From: Fulvia fulva
Taxonomy: Eukaryota; Ascomycota; Dothideomycetes; Mycosphaerellales; Mycosphaerellaceae
Length of the DNA stretch: 64,000 bases
Assembly (NCBI RefSeq): GCF_020509005.1
Contig: NC_063016.1
Coordinates: 558,001-622,000 of the forward strand
Reading direction: 5' to 3'
The translations under genes and the position numbers were made by a program. Under the pieces are notes generated by a model that saw only the letters and a list, made by a program, of their open reading frames with translations, was not told the origin of the DNA and made no database searches. Shown here one piece after another: positions 10,478-18,906 of this stretch (positions are counted from its first letter, which is position 1; each line of letters opens with the position of its first letter).

Positions 10478-10997
10478 TGTCAGGGCGAGAGCCTGGCCTG
10501 TGAGATGCAAGGGTGAAAGCGAGAATGCAGGTGCGAAGTGCAGATGCAAAAGGGTATGGTATGATTGCTACACAAAACAAAAGACGAAGGAAGCAAGAGA
10601 GGCCTGGGGAAGGCCAGATATTTATACGCGACCCTCGCGAGTGCGTGTCCCCGCATCAACAGGGCTAACCCGTGCGAAGCCGCGCTCAGCAGCTTTGCTC
10701 AAAACCTCATTCCAACCTGCCCTACGTTCCGAGTCTTCCACGTGCTTCTTCCAGGGTCCAGCGCAGTCGCGGGTGCTCGCGGGAGTGCCGTGAGTCACAC
10801 AGTCACGAGCCGAAGTGAATCTGTCAAGGTTTGGTAGAGGGGTGAATTTGGAGGGCTGGGTCCCGTAGCGAATGTTGCGGGGCATGTGATTCTTGGCGCT
10901 CACACACCAAGCTGGACTGTCACTTCTTGACGACTTCTGAGCACTCTGAGGCTCTTCTGTCCCCACCTTCTGTACACTCTGTGGGGAGACCATGACA
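10478..10997 (-). repeat. Gypsy copy 1, 3' LTR
   Basis: 520 bp; in element sense it starts TGTCATGGTC and ends CCTGACA. It differs from the other LTR at the three places I could see (two C/T changes near 10870 and 10890, one A/T change near 10977). The Pol frame continues into it to 10622. In element sense a polypurine-like GGGGGGGCTAC lies just before it. Confidence 0.95.
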
Positions 10998-13900
10998 GTA
11001 GCCCCCCCGAACAAAGCTGAGTTCCTACGAAGCCGTAGTAGTTCCACATATCGAGGATGTTCAGCTTCAGTACCAGGCCTAGGCCTGATGTCATGGTCGA
11101 TACACCATTGGTAAGCCCCGTCGAAAAGCTCAGATTCGAAGAGCCTGCCGATGTTGACTTCTGGGCCGTCTGCGCGGGCGTGGTATTCTTCGATTGCTTG
11201 ACGATTGAAGATGATATGTTGGATAGGTTCCCATGAGGTATCCCACTCAGGGCAACCTTGCCATTCGACTTCATACTTGATCGGCGGTAGTCCTTCAACG
11301 TCGTTGGGCTCTACGCGGATTCCCCGGATCTTGCGGACGGCATAGTCGTCAGAAGGTAGGTTAACAGGCTCGTCGACTTCTACTTCATCGGGAGGACCTG
11401 GCATGTCTTGGTTTTGGTTCGGGAATGGGTCCTCAGCCGACGGCCGAAGGCGTACGGGATGGAAGACGTCGTGGATCTTTATGTTCGCAGGAACAGCTAG
11501 ACGGTAGGCGTGTGAACTGATACGCTCGGTGATCTCAAAAGGACCTAGGTTCTTCCAGTTCAGCTTCTTGGAGGGGCGGTCTGTCTTGATGTTCTTGGAG
11601 TTGAGGTAGACCATATCGCCTACTTGGTAGTCGGGAGCTGGCTGGCGACGACGATTGGCTTGATCCTCGTAGATTGCTTGTGCGTACACCATCTCGTCGT
11701 GAACTTCTTCATGGATCTGTGAGAGCATAGTAGCGAACTCGTCTGCTGCTTGCTCGTTTGCGTCTTCGGTAGGCGGGAGAGGTTCTTCTGGTTCCATGCC
11801 TGTACGAGGGTGGTAACCTCTCGTAGTATAGAAGGGAGAGTAGCCAGTAGTCTCCGAGTCCCAGTTACGAGTAGCGAACTCCACCGCAGGGATATGCTGA
11901 GGCCAATCCTTCTGGTGGTAGTCGACGAAGCAACGAAGGACCTGCTCGAGGATAGCGTTCGTAATTTCGGTCTGGCCGTCGGTCTGTGGCTGAAAACTGG
12001 TCGAGAGGTTATGCTTGATGCCCAGGATAGCACACAGACGCTTCCAGAAGTGCGAGATGAACTGGGTGCCTCTGTCAGAGGTGATGCTATCCGGGAGGCC
12101 TTGAAAGCGCCAGACGAATTCGTAGAACAAGCGAGCAGTCTCCTTTGCGGTCATGCTCCAGCACGGGATCATGTACCGGTCCTTGGAGTGACGGTCCACG
12201 ATCACTAGAAGGGCCTTTGCTTTCACGCCGCTGAAGGTCTTGCCGTGAGGAAGATCGGTGATAAAGTCCATAGTGATGTGCTTCCACGGACGATCAGGAG
12301 CCGGGAGAGGGTGCAAGAGACCGTGGGGACGGTGGCGGTTAGCTTTGGCTCTTCGGCAAGCAGCGCAGTTCAGCACGTAGCGGCGGACGTCCTTCCAGGA
12401 ATGCGGCCACCAGTAATACCTAGCGAGGAGCTTGTGGGTCTTGGCTACGCCTGGGTGACCCCCAGAGGCGGAGTCGTGGATGATTTGAAGAATCTCAGCT
12501 CGGATATTAGAGCCTTCGGGCTGCGGTACGTAAAGCTTCTTACGGAAGTAGACGACACCTCCCTGGAGCTCGCACTCGGACAGCGAGAAGCCCGGGAATG
12601 TCCTCGCGCCAGATTCAAGGGCCTGAACTAACTCTTGGGCGTCTATGTCGGCATCGTACGCTGTTCGTACTCGTGCCATGATGCCTTCGGGCTGCTCCTC
12701 ATTATCAAACCCCTCAAAGTCTGATTCGGATGAGCCGTCGGTCGTTACTGAGCCCTCTTCATCGTCGTTCAAGTCCTCAGCGTCCGAGGCGTATTCTTCA
12801 GGCTCGGATTCATCGTCACTCTCGTCAAGGTAGGCAGGAGCGAGCACGAGAGTAGCAAAGGAAGCGGCGAGCGTAGGCTGGCCGTTCGATAGGTACTCTC
12901 GAAGCTCGGAAGAGAGGTTGTGCTCTTTGATGACTTGTTGCCCTGCGATTTGCCGGCCCCCTCTTCGATCAACTGGAGAGTCACCAGGGCGGCGGGTAAG
13001 GGCGTCGGCCATCGAGTTGGCCTTGCCGGGCGTGTACGAGATCACGAAGTTGAACCGGGAGAGGAACTCGCTCCAGCGGGCCTGGCGACGATTGAGCAGC
13101 TTGCTCTTCATAAAGTAGACGAGGTTCTTATGGTCGGAGCTTACTTGGACGGGCATAGCAGAGCCTTCGAGCTCGGGGCGCCACTCTTCGAAAGCTTTGA
13201 CGATGGCGAGAAGCTCCTTGTCGTAGATCTCGTAGTTACACTCCGTGGCGGTCATCTTCTTGGAGAGGAAGGCGACAGGTAACCAGGGGGATTCAGGCGA
13301 GCGGCGTTGTAGCAGGACACCGCCCACCACGCCGTCGGATGCGTCGGTCTCTACACGGGTCTCCAGTTCGAAATCGAAGTGCCGTAGAAGCGGGTTCTCA
13401 ACAAACTTCGCTTTGAGCAAGTCAAAAGCCTCCTGGCATTCGTCGGTCCAGGCGAACTTCTCACCCTTGCGCGTGAGCTTCGTCAAAGGGCGTACCACGC
13501 CCGAAAATGCGTGGATGAAGCGGCGGTAGAAGTTGGCAAAGCCTAGGAAACCCTGGACCTCTTTGACGTTCGTAGGAGCATCCCATTCGACGATAGCGTC
13601 GATCTTCTCTTGGTCCATCTTGATGCCGTCTGCGGTAATGATCAAACCAAGGAACTTGACTTCGGTCTTCTCAAACTCGCACTTGTCGATGTCGAGCTGC
13701 AAGCCGGCGTCTGCGAGCTTCTGAAGGACCTTACAGACGTGCTCGCGGTGCTCCTCCTTGGTCTCGCTGTAGACTAGGATGTCGTCGATGTAGGCAGTGC
13801 AGAACTGATCGAGGAACTCCTGAAGGATGTCGTTAATGAAGTTCTGGAAGGTACTAGGCCCGTTACAAACGCCGAAGGGCATAACGAGCGACTCGAACAG

Positions 13901-15046
13901 CCCGTAGCGAGTACGGAAGGCTGTGAGATACTCGTGTCCTTCTGCCATTCGTAACTTGTTGAACGCAGCGATGACATCGAGCTTGGTGAAGTACTTGGCC
14001 TTAGAGAGGCGCTCGAGCGTCTCCTGAATCAACGGTATTGGGTAGCGGTTCTTCTTTGTAACAGCGTTCAAGCCTCGGTAGTCTACGCAGAAGCGTAGAC
14101 CACCGCCGGGCTTCTTGACGAACATGACGGGACTGCCAGCGCTGGAACGGCTCGCTCGAATGAACCCCTTCTTTAGGTTCTCTTCGAGGTATCTCTTGAG
14201 GACGATAAGCTCTTCTCGGGACATGGAATATAACGGTCCGAACGGTGTCTCTGCACCTTCTTCTAGCTCAATCTTGTGGTCGTGAGGGCGATGAGGAGGT
14301 AGCTCGTCTGCGGCTTTAGCATCGAATACGTGGAGGATGTGGTGTGCCCAAGGAGGGACCTTCGTAGCAGGGTCGGTAGGTGTACGCTTCTTGTCGAGCT
14401 TCTCGAGGGCGATGTCGATATCGCGGAGAGAGGCGGCGAAGACTTGAGCTTTGGGCTGCTTAGCAGCAGTGGTGAAGGCAGCGGCGTTCACCTGGAAGAT
14501 CTTGGTATACTCAGGACCGCGCTGAGGCGGCGGAGAAGGCGGAGGTGCCGGAGGAACTTCTGGAGGGAAGCTGACAGTAAGGGAAGTCCAGTCGATGATA
14601 GGTCGGTGTCGTCTGAACCAGGGGAGGCCGAGGATAAACTTCTGATGCGGTAGGGACGTAAGGAAGCTGGTGATCGACATACGCTTGCCTCCGAGGGTGA
14701 TTGACGTGTGTACAACATGAGTAATCTTACCAGTGGTAGTCTCCGTGCCGTCAAAGAGTTCAAGGGTGCGAGGGTACTTCAGTTCCTGGGGTTCGAGGTT
14801 GAGAGAGGTCGCGAGTTTATAGTCCATAAAAGACTCGCCTAGTGCGCCAGTGTCCATGAGAGTGAGATTGGAAGAAGAGAGTTTCTTTGAGCCGATATTT
14901 ACATTCGTGACGAACGGTTTGCAAGCGTGGTCCTTGCCCGTCTCGTCGTACAGGTCTAGCTGTGCTGTATTGATCCTCAACTTCTTTCCTCTCTTCACTT
15001 TCGGTAAACGTTGTTCTTGGTCTTCATCGCGTCGATGAGGAAGACC
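10622..15046 (-). CDS. pol: Gypsy copy 1 Pol: protease, reverse transcriptase, RNase H, integrase, chromodomain
   Basis: The frame is open from just upstream of the Gag stop, in the -1 frame relative to Gag. There is no usable ATG near the start; a GTG at 14998 is only a reference point (residue 1, 1,458 codons). Protease active site LMDTGA is near residue 48. Reverse transcriptase has VDYRGLN and the catalytic YIDD near residue 400. RNase H has ETDASDG near residue 551. Integrase has the HHCC finger (GHPG...CAAC near 843-880) and the DDE core: MDF near 912, SDRG near 974, GQTE near 1011. A GPF motif (near 1152) and a chromodomain (KYEVEWQG...DTSWEP, near 1240-1260) follow, which marks a chromovirus. 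The last 125 or so residues are encoded by the 3' LTR. Expression probably needs a -1 frameshift at the A5 run at 15052-15056. Confidence 0.95.
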   Translation of the reverse strand, partial: GLPHRRDEDQEQRLPKVKRGKKLRINTAQLDLYDETGKDHACKPFVTNVNIGSKKLSSSNLTLMDTGALGESFMDYKLATSLNLEPQELKYPRTLELFDGTETTTGKITHVVHTSITLGGKRMSITSFLTSLPHQKFILGLPWFRRHRPIIDWTSLTVSFPPEVPPAPPPSPPPQRGPEYTKIFQVNAAAFTTAAKQPKAQVFAASLRDIDIALEKLDKKRTPTDPATKVPPWAHHILHVFDAKAADELPPHRPHDHKIELEEGAETPFGPLYSMSREELIVLKRYLEENLKKGFIRASRSSAGSPVMFVKKPGGGLRFCVDYRGLNAVTKKNRYPIPLIQETLERLSKAKYFTKLDVIAAFNKLRMAEGHEYLTAFRTRYGLFESLVMPFGVCNGPSTFQNFINDILQEFLDQFCTAYIDDILVYSETKEEHREHVCKVLQKLADAGLQLDIDKCEFEKTEVKFLGLIITADGIKMDQEKIDAIVEWDAPTNVKEVQGFLGFANFYRRFIHAFSGVVRPLTKLTRKGEKFAWTDECQEAFDLLKAKFVENPLLRHFDFELETRVETDASDGVVGGVLLQRRSPESPWLPVAFLSKKMTATECNYEIYDKELLAIVKAFEEWRPELEGSAMPVQVSSDHKNLVYFMKSKLLNRRQARWSEFLSRFNFVISYTPGKANSMADALTRRPGDSPVDRRGGRQIAGQQVIKEHNLSSELREYLSNGQPTLAASFATLVLAPAYLDESDDESEPEEYASDAEDLNDDEEGSVTTDGSSESDFEGFDNEEQPEGIMARVRTAYDADIDAQELVQALESGARTFPGFSLSECELQGGVVYFRKKLYVPQPEGSNIRAEILQIIHDSASGGHPGVAKTHKLLARYYWWPHSWKDVRRYVLNCAACRRAKANRHRPHGLLHPLPAPDRPWKHITMDFITDLPHGKTFSGVKAKALLVIVDRHSKDRYMIPCWSMTAKETARLFYEFVWRFQGLPDSITSDRGTQFISHFWKRLCAILGIKHNLSTSFQPQTDGQTEITNAILEQVLRCFVDYHQKDWPQHIPAVEFATRNWDSETTGYSPFYTTRGYHPRTGMEPEEPLPPTEDANEQAADEFATMLSQIHEEVHDEMVYAQAIYEDQANRRRQPAPDYQVGDMVYLNSKNIKTDRPSKKLNWKNLGPFEITERISSHAYRLAVPANIKIHDVFHPVRLRPSAEDPFPNQNQDMPGPPDEVEVDEPVNLPSDDYAVRKIRGIRVEPNDVEGLPPIKYEVEWQGCPEWDTSWEPIQHIIFNRQAIEEYHARADGPEVNIGRLFESELFDGAYQWCIDHDIRPRPGTEAEHPRYVELLRLRRNSALFGGATVMVSPQSVQKVGTEEPQSAQKSSRSDSPAWCVSAKNHMPRNIRYGTQPSKFTPLPNLDRFTSARDCVTHGTPASTRDCAGPWKKHVEDSERRAGWNEVLSKAAERGFARVSPVDAGTRTREGRV

Positions 15047-16206
15047 TAGGCTTTTTCCTGCTCAGCGGGAGCAGCAGGAGCAGGCTCGATAGCGCCGACA
15101 GCGCCGCGAACCGGGTTGCGGGCGTTACGGGCAGCGAGCTGCGGACAGTTGGCTGCGATGTGGCCTGGACCGCCGCAGTAGGTGCAGAGTCCGGCCTGGC
15201 GACGGCGAAGCTTCTCTTCGGGAGTGAGCTTACCGTTGACGAGGCCCTGGACTCGAGGGACGGCGGCACCAGCGCTGAGATCCATAGCGTCACCTACAGA
15301 GACGGGAGGGAGAGCCGTAGGAGCGGCGGCGCCTAGTGGAGCAGCGAAGTGGCTTCCGGGACCACGAGGCTGACGACCTTGAGAACGGGAAGCGAGGAGA
15401 GAGGCGGTGTGTTTCATGTTGGAGTCGAGGCGCTGGCAGGTCTCGACGAGCTCACGGAAGCTCATAGCACCGACGTCCTTGTCCTCGAGGGCTCGAAGAA
15501 GCTCTGCTGACAAACCACGGCGGAGAGTGCTCTTCTTGGTCTCTTCGTTGTAGCCGGTGAACCCGATGTCGCGGTTGAAGGCCGCGAGGTACTCGGCGAA
15601 GCTCTTGTTCTTCTGGAGGAGGTTGTGGATGGCGTTCTGGGCGGTGGCTCTACGGTCTGGATCACCAAAGGCAGCACGGAGGTCCTGCATCAAGGTGAGG
15701 ACGTCCGGGCAGCCGATAGTCTGCGTGGCGTTGTCGATGTAGTGTTGTACCTGAGCCGCGGCGTCTCCCCGAAGGAGGGAGAAGACGTACGTGACTTTGT
15801 CCTTCTCTTGCGGAAAGTGGTCGGCATTAGCCAACAGCTTGATGGTGAGCTGTGTCTCAAATGCCTCAAACTTGCTCTTGTTGCCGTCGAACTCGTCTGG
15901 GTCGTTGACCTTCTTGGAGAAGTGCTGGCGGCGGTTGTCGTCGGCGTGCGGGGCGAGGTTCTGGAAGGTGTTCACAATACCTTGAAGGTATGTTGCTTGG
16001 TTGTTTGCTTGCTCGACCTGCTGGGCGGTCTCGCGGAAAGAGGAGACGGTGCGGTTGATGAGAGCGTAGGCGGTGTCGGGGTTGGCGTTTGCCCAGGCAC
16101 CGAAGGCAGCGGCGTTCGAGAAGGGGATGTCAGTCCACTCACTGAAGTGGAATGGAGTGTCTTGGTTGTCGAGGTTGACACCTCCATCGGTGGCGTGGTC
16201 ACCCAT
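15046..16206 (-). CDS. gag: Gypsy copy 1 Gag
   Basis: Starts at the ATG at 16206 (MGDHATDGG), 43 bases inside the 5' LTR boundary; the frame reaches further into the LTR only from a TTG. The product is 386 residues. It has a central retrotransposon-gag region (DEFDGNKSKFEAFETQL, then FSLLRGDAAAQVQHY, LRAAFGDPDRR and LLQKNKSFAEYLAAFNRD) and a C-terminal CCHC knuckle CTYCGGPGHIAANC that binds RNA. Gag forms the particle. The stop TAG follows GAA AAA GCC; the Pol frame overlaps here in -1. Copy 2 has an almost identical Gag. Confidence 0.95.
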   Translation of the reverse strand: MGDHATDGGVNLDNQDTPFHFSEWTDIPFSNAAAFGAWANANPDTAYALINRTVSSFRETAQQVEQANNQATYLQGIVNTFQNLAPHADDNRRQHFSKKVNDPDEFDGNKSKFEAFETQLTIKLLANADHFPQEKDKVTYVFSLLRGDAAAQVQHYIDNATQTIGCPDVLTLMQDLRAAFGDPDRRATAQNAIHNLLQKNKSFAEYLAAFNRDIGFTGYNEETKKSTLRRGLSAELLRALEDKDVGAMSFRELVETCQRLDSNMKHTASLLASRSQGRQPRGPGSHFAAPLGAAAPTALPPVSVGDAMDLSAGAAVPRVQGLVNGKLTPEEKLRRRQAGLCTYCGGPGHIAANCPQLAARNARNPVRGAVGAIEPAPAAPAEQEKA

Positions 16207-16248
16207 GAGGATGACTCGAGTGGTTGACGGTTTGTTGGTCTTTTGTGA

Positions 16249-16768
16249 TGTCAGGGCGAGAGCCTGGCCTGTGAGATGCAAGGGTGAAAGCGAGAATGCA
16301 GGTGCGAAGTGCAGATGCAAAAGGGTATGGTATGATTGCTACACAAAACAAAAGACGAAGGAAGCAAGAGAGGCCTGGGGAAGGCCAGATATTTATACGC
16401 GACCCTCGCGAGTGCGTGTCCCCGCATCAACAGGGCTAACCCGTGCGAAGCCGCGCTCAGCAGCTTTGCTCAAAACCTCATTCCAACCTGCCCTACGTTC
16501 CGAGTCTTCCACGTGCTTCTTCCAGGGTCCAGCGCAGTCGCGGGTGCTCGCGGGAGTGCCGTGAGTCACACAGTCACGAGCCGAAGTGAATCTGTCAAGG
16601 TTTGGTAGAGGGGTGAATTTGGAGGGCTGGGTCCCGTAGTGAATGTTGCGGGGTATGTGATTCTTGGCGCTCACACACCAAGCTGGACTGTCACTTCTTG
16701 ACGACTTCTGAGCACTCTGAGGCTCTTCTGTCCCCACCTTCTGTACTCTCTGTGGGGAGACCATGACA
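16249..16768 (-). repeat. Gypsy copy 1, 5' LTR with candidate promoter
   Basis: 520 bp, nearly identical to 10478-10997. In element sense a TATAAATA box lies at 16397-16390. GTCTTTTGT starts 41 bases downstream of it (16356-16348) and could mark the transcript start. The sequence just after the LTR (16248-16238, TCACAAAAGAC in sense) is complementary to it over nine bases. Confidence 0.9.
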
Positions 16769-16773
16769 CTCTA
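16769..16773. repeat. Gypsy copy 1 target-site duplication, right copy (CTCTA)
   Basis: Matches 10473-10477; LINE A resumes immediately after. Confidence 0.85.
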
Positions 16774-18575
16774 GCACTACGGTAGGAACCGAGCGGCGTC
16801 CTTACTATCCCTCGACATCGTAGGAGCCTTCGACAACGTCTCACACTAAAGGCTAATACATATCCTATAGCAGAAAGGCATCCCCCTATAGGCAACGACG
16901 TTCGTCTACTCCTTTCTCTAGGAACGGACGACATACCTAGTCCTAGGAAGGTACACGTCCGACCCGGTAAAGGCAGAGACTAGAATACCTTAGGGATCTA
17001 CTCTCTCCCCTATCCTGTTTCTGATATTTATGTCTGATCTAATCCCCCTACTCACCTCTCCGCAAACCTTAGTATCGGGGTTCGTAGACGACATAAACAT
17101 CCTAGCCTAGTCAGACTCGACAGAAGAGAACTGTCGCCTCCTCGAAGATAGGCACAAGAAATACGAGGAGTAGGCAAAGAAGCATAGTGCCTAGTTCGCC
17201 CCTAAAAAGTACTAACTTATACACTTTAGTAAAGCGAGAATATACTATAACATAAAGGCGGCGGTAAGAATCTAAGGCTACGAGACAAAGCTATTAGCGG
17301 AGCTACGAGTACTAGGGATCTAGCTCGACCCGAAGCTAAGCTAGAATATATAGGTTAAGAAAGCCTAGAGTCGAGCACAAGTTAACGAAGCCTCGATAAA
17401 GAGACTTACGGCATCTATATAGGGAGCAATATTCGATAAGGCAAGAGTAATATATAAGGCGATCGTTAGACTAGCTATACTATACGGGGTACAGATTTAG
17501 GGAACAGGAGGCGTAGGCAAGCCGATCCCGAAACGGATAGAGCAACCCCTAAACAGGACATAGGTAGGCAACCTACGTAAGGTACTAGGCGTATATAAGA
17601 CAACGTTAATAAGTACGGTAGAAATGGAGACAGGAACACTACTAATCGGCTAGTACATCCGGGGAATAAGAATTTAATACGCGGTAAGGACGATAGGTTA
17701 CCTAGTATAAACTACGATCTAGGAGGCAAAGAATAAGATAGAAAGCTACTACCGGAGAGGGGCCGGACATAGGACAAGCTAAAAAGAGGATGACCTTACT
17801 ACCTTTACGGCTATATAGATAAGCACCGAATAGCTAGCACGAAAAGAGGAGGAGCGTAGGACTCGCTAGGCCGGCGGGAGCAAGGCTAAGACCTAAAGCC
17901 TAGCGGAATAGATAGCGAGCTACCTATAGGAGCAGGACTAGAAAAAGAAGCCCCCTAAGACAATAGGCCCGATAGCGCTCCGAGCCTTCTAGAGACACAA
18001 TTACTAGCTATATAGGGACCTAACAAGGGCCGAGGTAAGCATAGCGATCTAAATCAGGTCCGAACATATTAGGTTAAGGGCCTACCTATTTAGAAGACGC
18101 GTACTAGACATCTATAGCCTAGCCTACTAGTATAGCTACCTATCGTAAAACCTAGAACATATGCTACTACGATGCCCGTAGTAGGCGAGAGGCAGGGGAA
18201 ATTGGAGGCACTAAGCGGGAAGGAGAGACTACAAGTCAATTATTAGGGACAAAGGCAACATTCGCCGAATCTCTCGGTAGATACTATAGTAGGGATACCT
18301 CTAGTAGTTTAGCCTCGCTAGCGAGACGGAGGAGTAGATAGATAAGAGGCGGAAGCTAGGGGGTGGCAGATAGGGTAGTCATTAGGGCAGGCCTATAACA
18401 CTAGCGTACCCCTAATAAGGGAAAATTAAGACAACAACTAGGAGGAAAAGATAGGCGGGAAGGAGGAGGGGTTTTCACTAATACGGTTTCCCCTCTATAT
18501 ATACGAAAACAAGATAGTATAGCTGTATAGGCCAAAGGGCACTATAACAGCTTAATGAAATGTCTATCTATCTAT

Positions 18576-18592
18576 CTATTTACTAGGCCTAG
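18576..18592. repeat. Target-site duplication of LINE A, right copy
   Basis: CTATTTACTAGGCCTAG, identical to 7128-7144, directly after the (TCTA)n tail. Confidence 0.85.
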
Positions 18593-18891
18593 GACCGTAA
18601 CACTACCCCCCCCTTCAAAATCGCGCTTAGTCCCTTAAGCTCGTATTATTACTACTACGAAAGTAGTGTTATCCTCTATATCGTTATTTCTATTACTTCT
18701 ATTATCTATTCTATCCGCTATCGTATCGTCGTTACTACCTCGGTCGGTATTATCGTATCCTCCGCGGTAGCTAACCTAGCCTATATAAGTCGTAATTTCG
18801 TACTTACCGTAGCGATTTACGAACTCCGCGAAAGAGTCCGTTATAGCTTCTATTACTTATATTAAGGAAGAGCTATAGTACCTATTACTAA
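18593..18891 (-). mobile_element. RIP-mutated Gypsy remnant (element E), middle piece
   Basis: Starts near the end of a decayed LTR, then a C9 tract and TTCAAAATCGCGCTTAG, which parallels ACCCCCCCTCTTAAAATACG at 46712; the complement of such a tract is a polypurine tract. The rest should be the 3' end of a minus-strand Pol frame but is too mutated to assign. It was contiguous with 23953 before LINE B inserted. Confidence 0.55.
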
Positions 18892-18906
18892 CTAATATTA
18901 GCGGTA
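18892..18906. repeat. Target-site duplication of LINE B copy 1, left copy
   Basis: CTAATATTAGCGGTA, 15 bp, repeated at 23938-23952. Confidence 0.85.

Larger units (their letters stand above)
10478..16768 (-). mobile_element. Intact Ty3/Gypsy chromovirus, copy 1
   Basis: The element is 6,291 bp, bounded by 520-bp LTRs that begin and end TGTCA...TGACA, with CTCTA duplications on both sides. It lies on the minus strand inside the reverse-transcriptase region of LINE A. Gag (15046-16206) and Pol (10622-15046) are open. It has no RIP-type nonsense mutations although its host is saturated with them, so it inserted after the host was mutated. Copy 2 at 46746-53036 has the same length and nearly the same sequence. 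The visible differences are few and mostly transitions, including CA/TA and TG/TA changes. Confidence 0.97.
7145..18575 (+). mobile_element. LINE A, RIP-mutated Tad1-like element, split by Gypsy copy 1
   Basis: After removing the Gypsy insert (10478-16768 plus one CTCTA) the element is about 5.1 kb, flanked by a perfect 17-bp duplication and ending in (TCTA)n. ORF1 remains span about 7490-8725 and include degraded CCHC knuckles (about 8240-8400). ORF2 remains start near 8740 and continue after the insert to about 18370. They show an apurinic-type endonuclease (a GDFNLYY-like block near 9175), then the reverse transcriptase, with LLSLDI near 16800 and SGFVDDINIL near 17075. Nearly every stop is TAG or TAA at a position where relatives carry Trp or Gln, as RIP predicts. 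The element cannot be translated and is a fossil. Confidence 0.9.

Noticed and set aside
15625..16227. 200-codon frame on the plus strand opposite Gypsy Gag (and its twin at 51893-52495)
   Set aside because: A Val/Gly/Leu-rich shadow of Gag, present only because the Gag frame lacks the complementary stop triplets.
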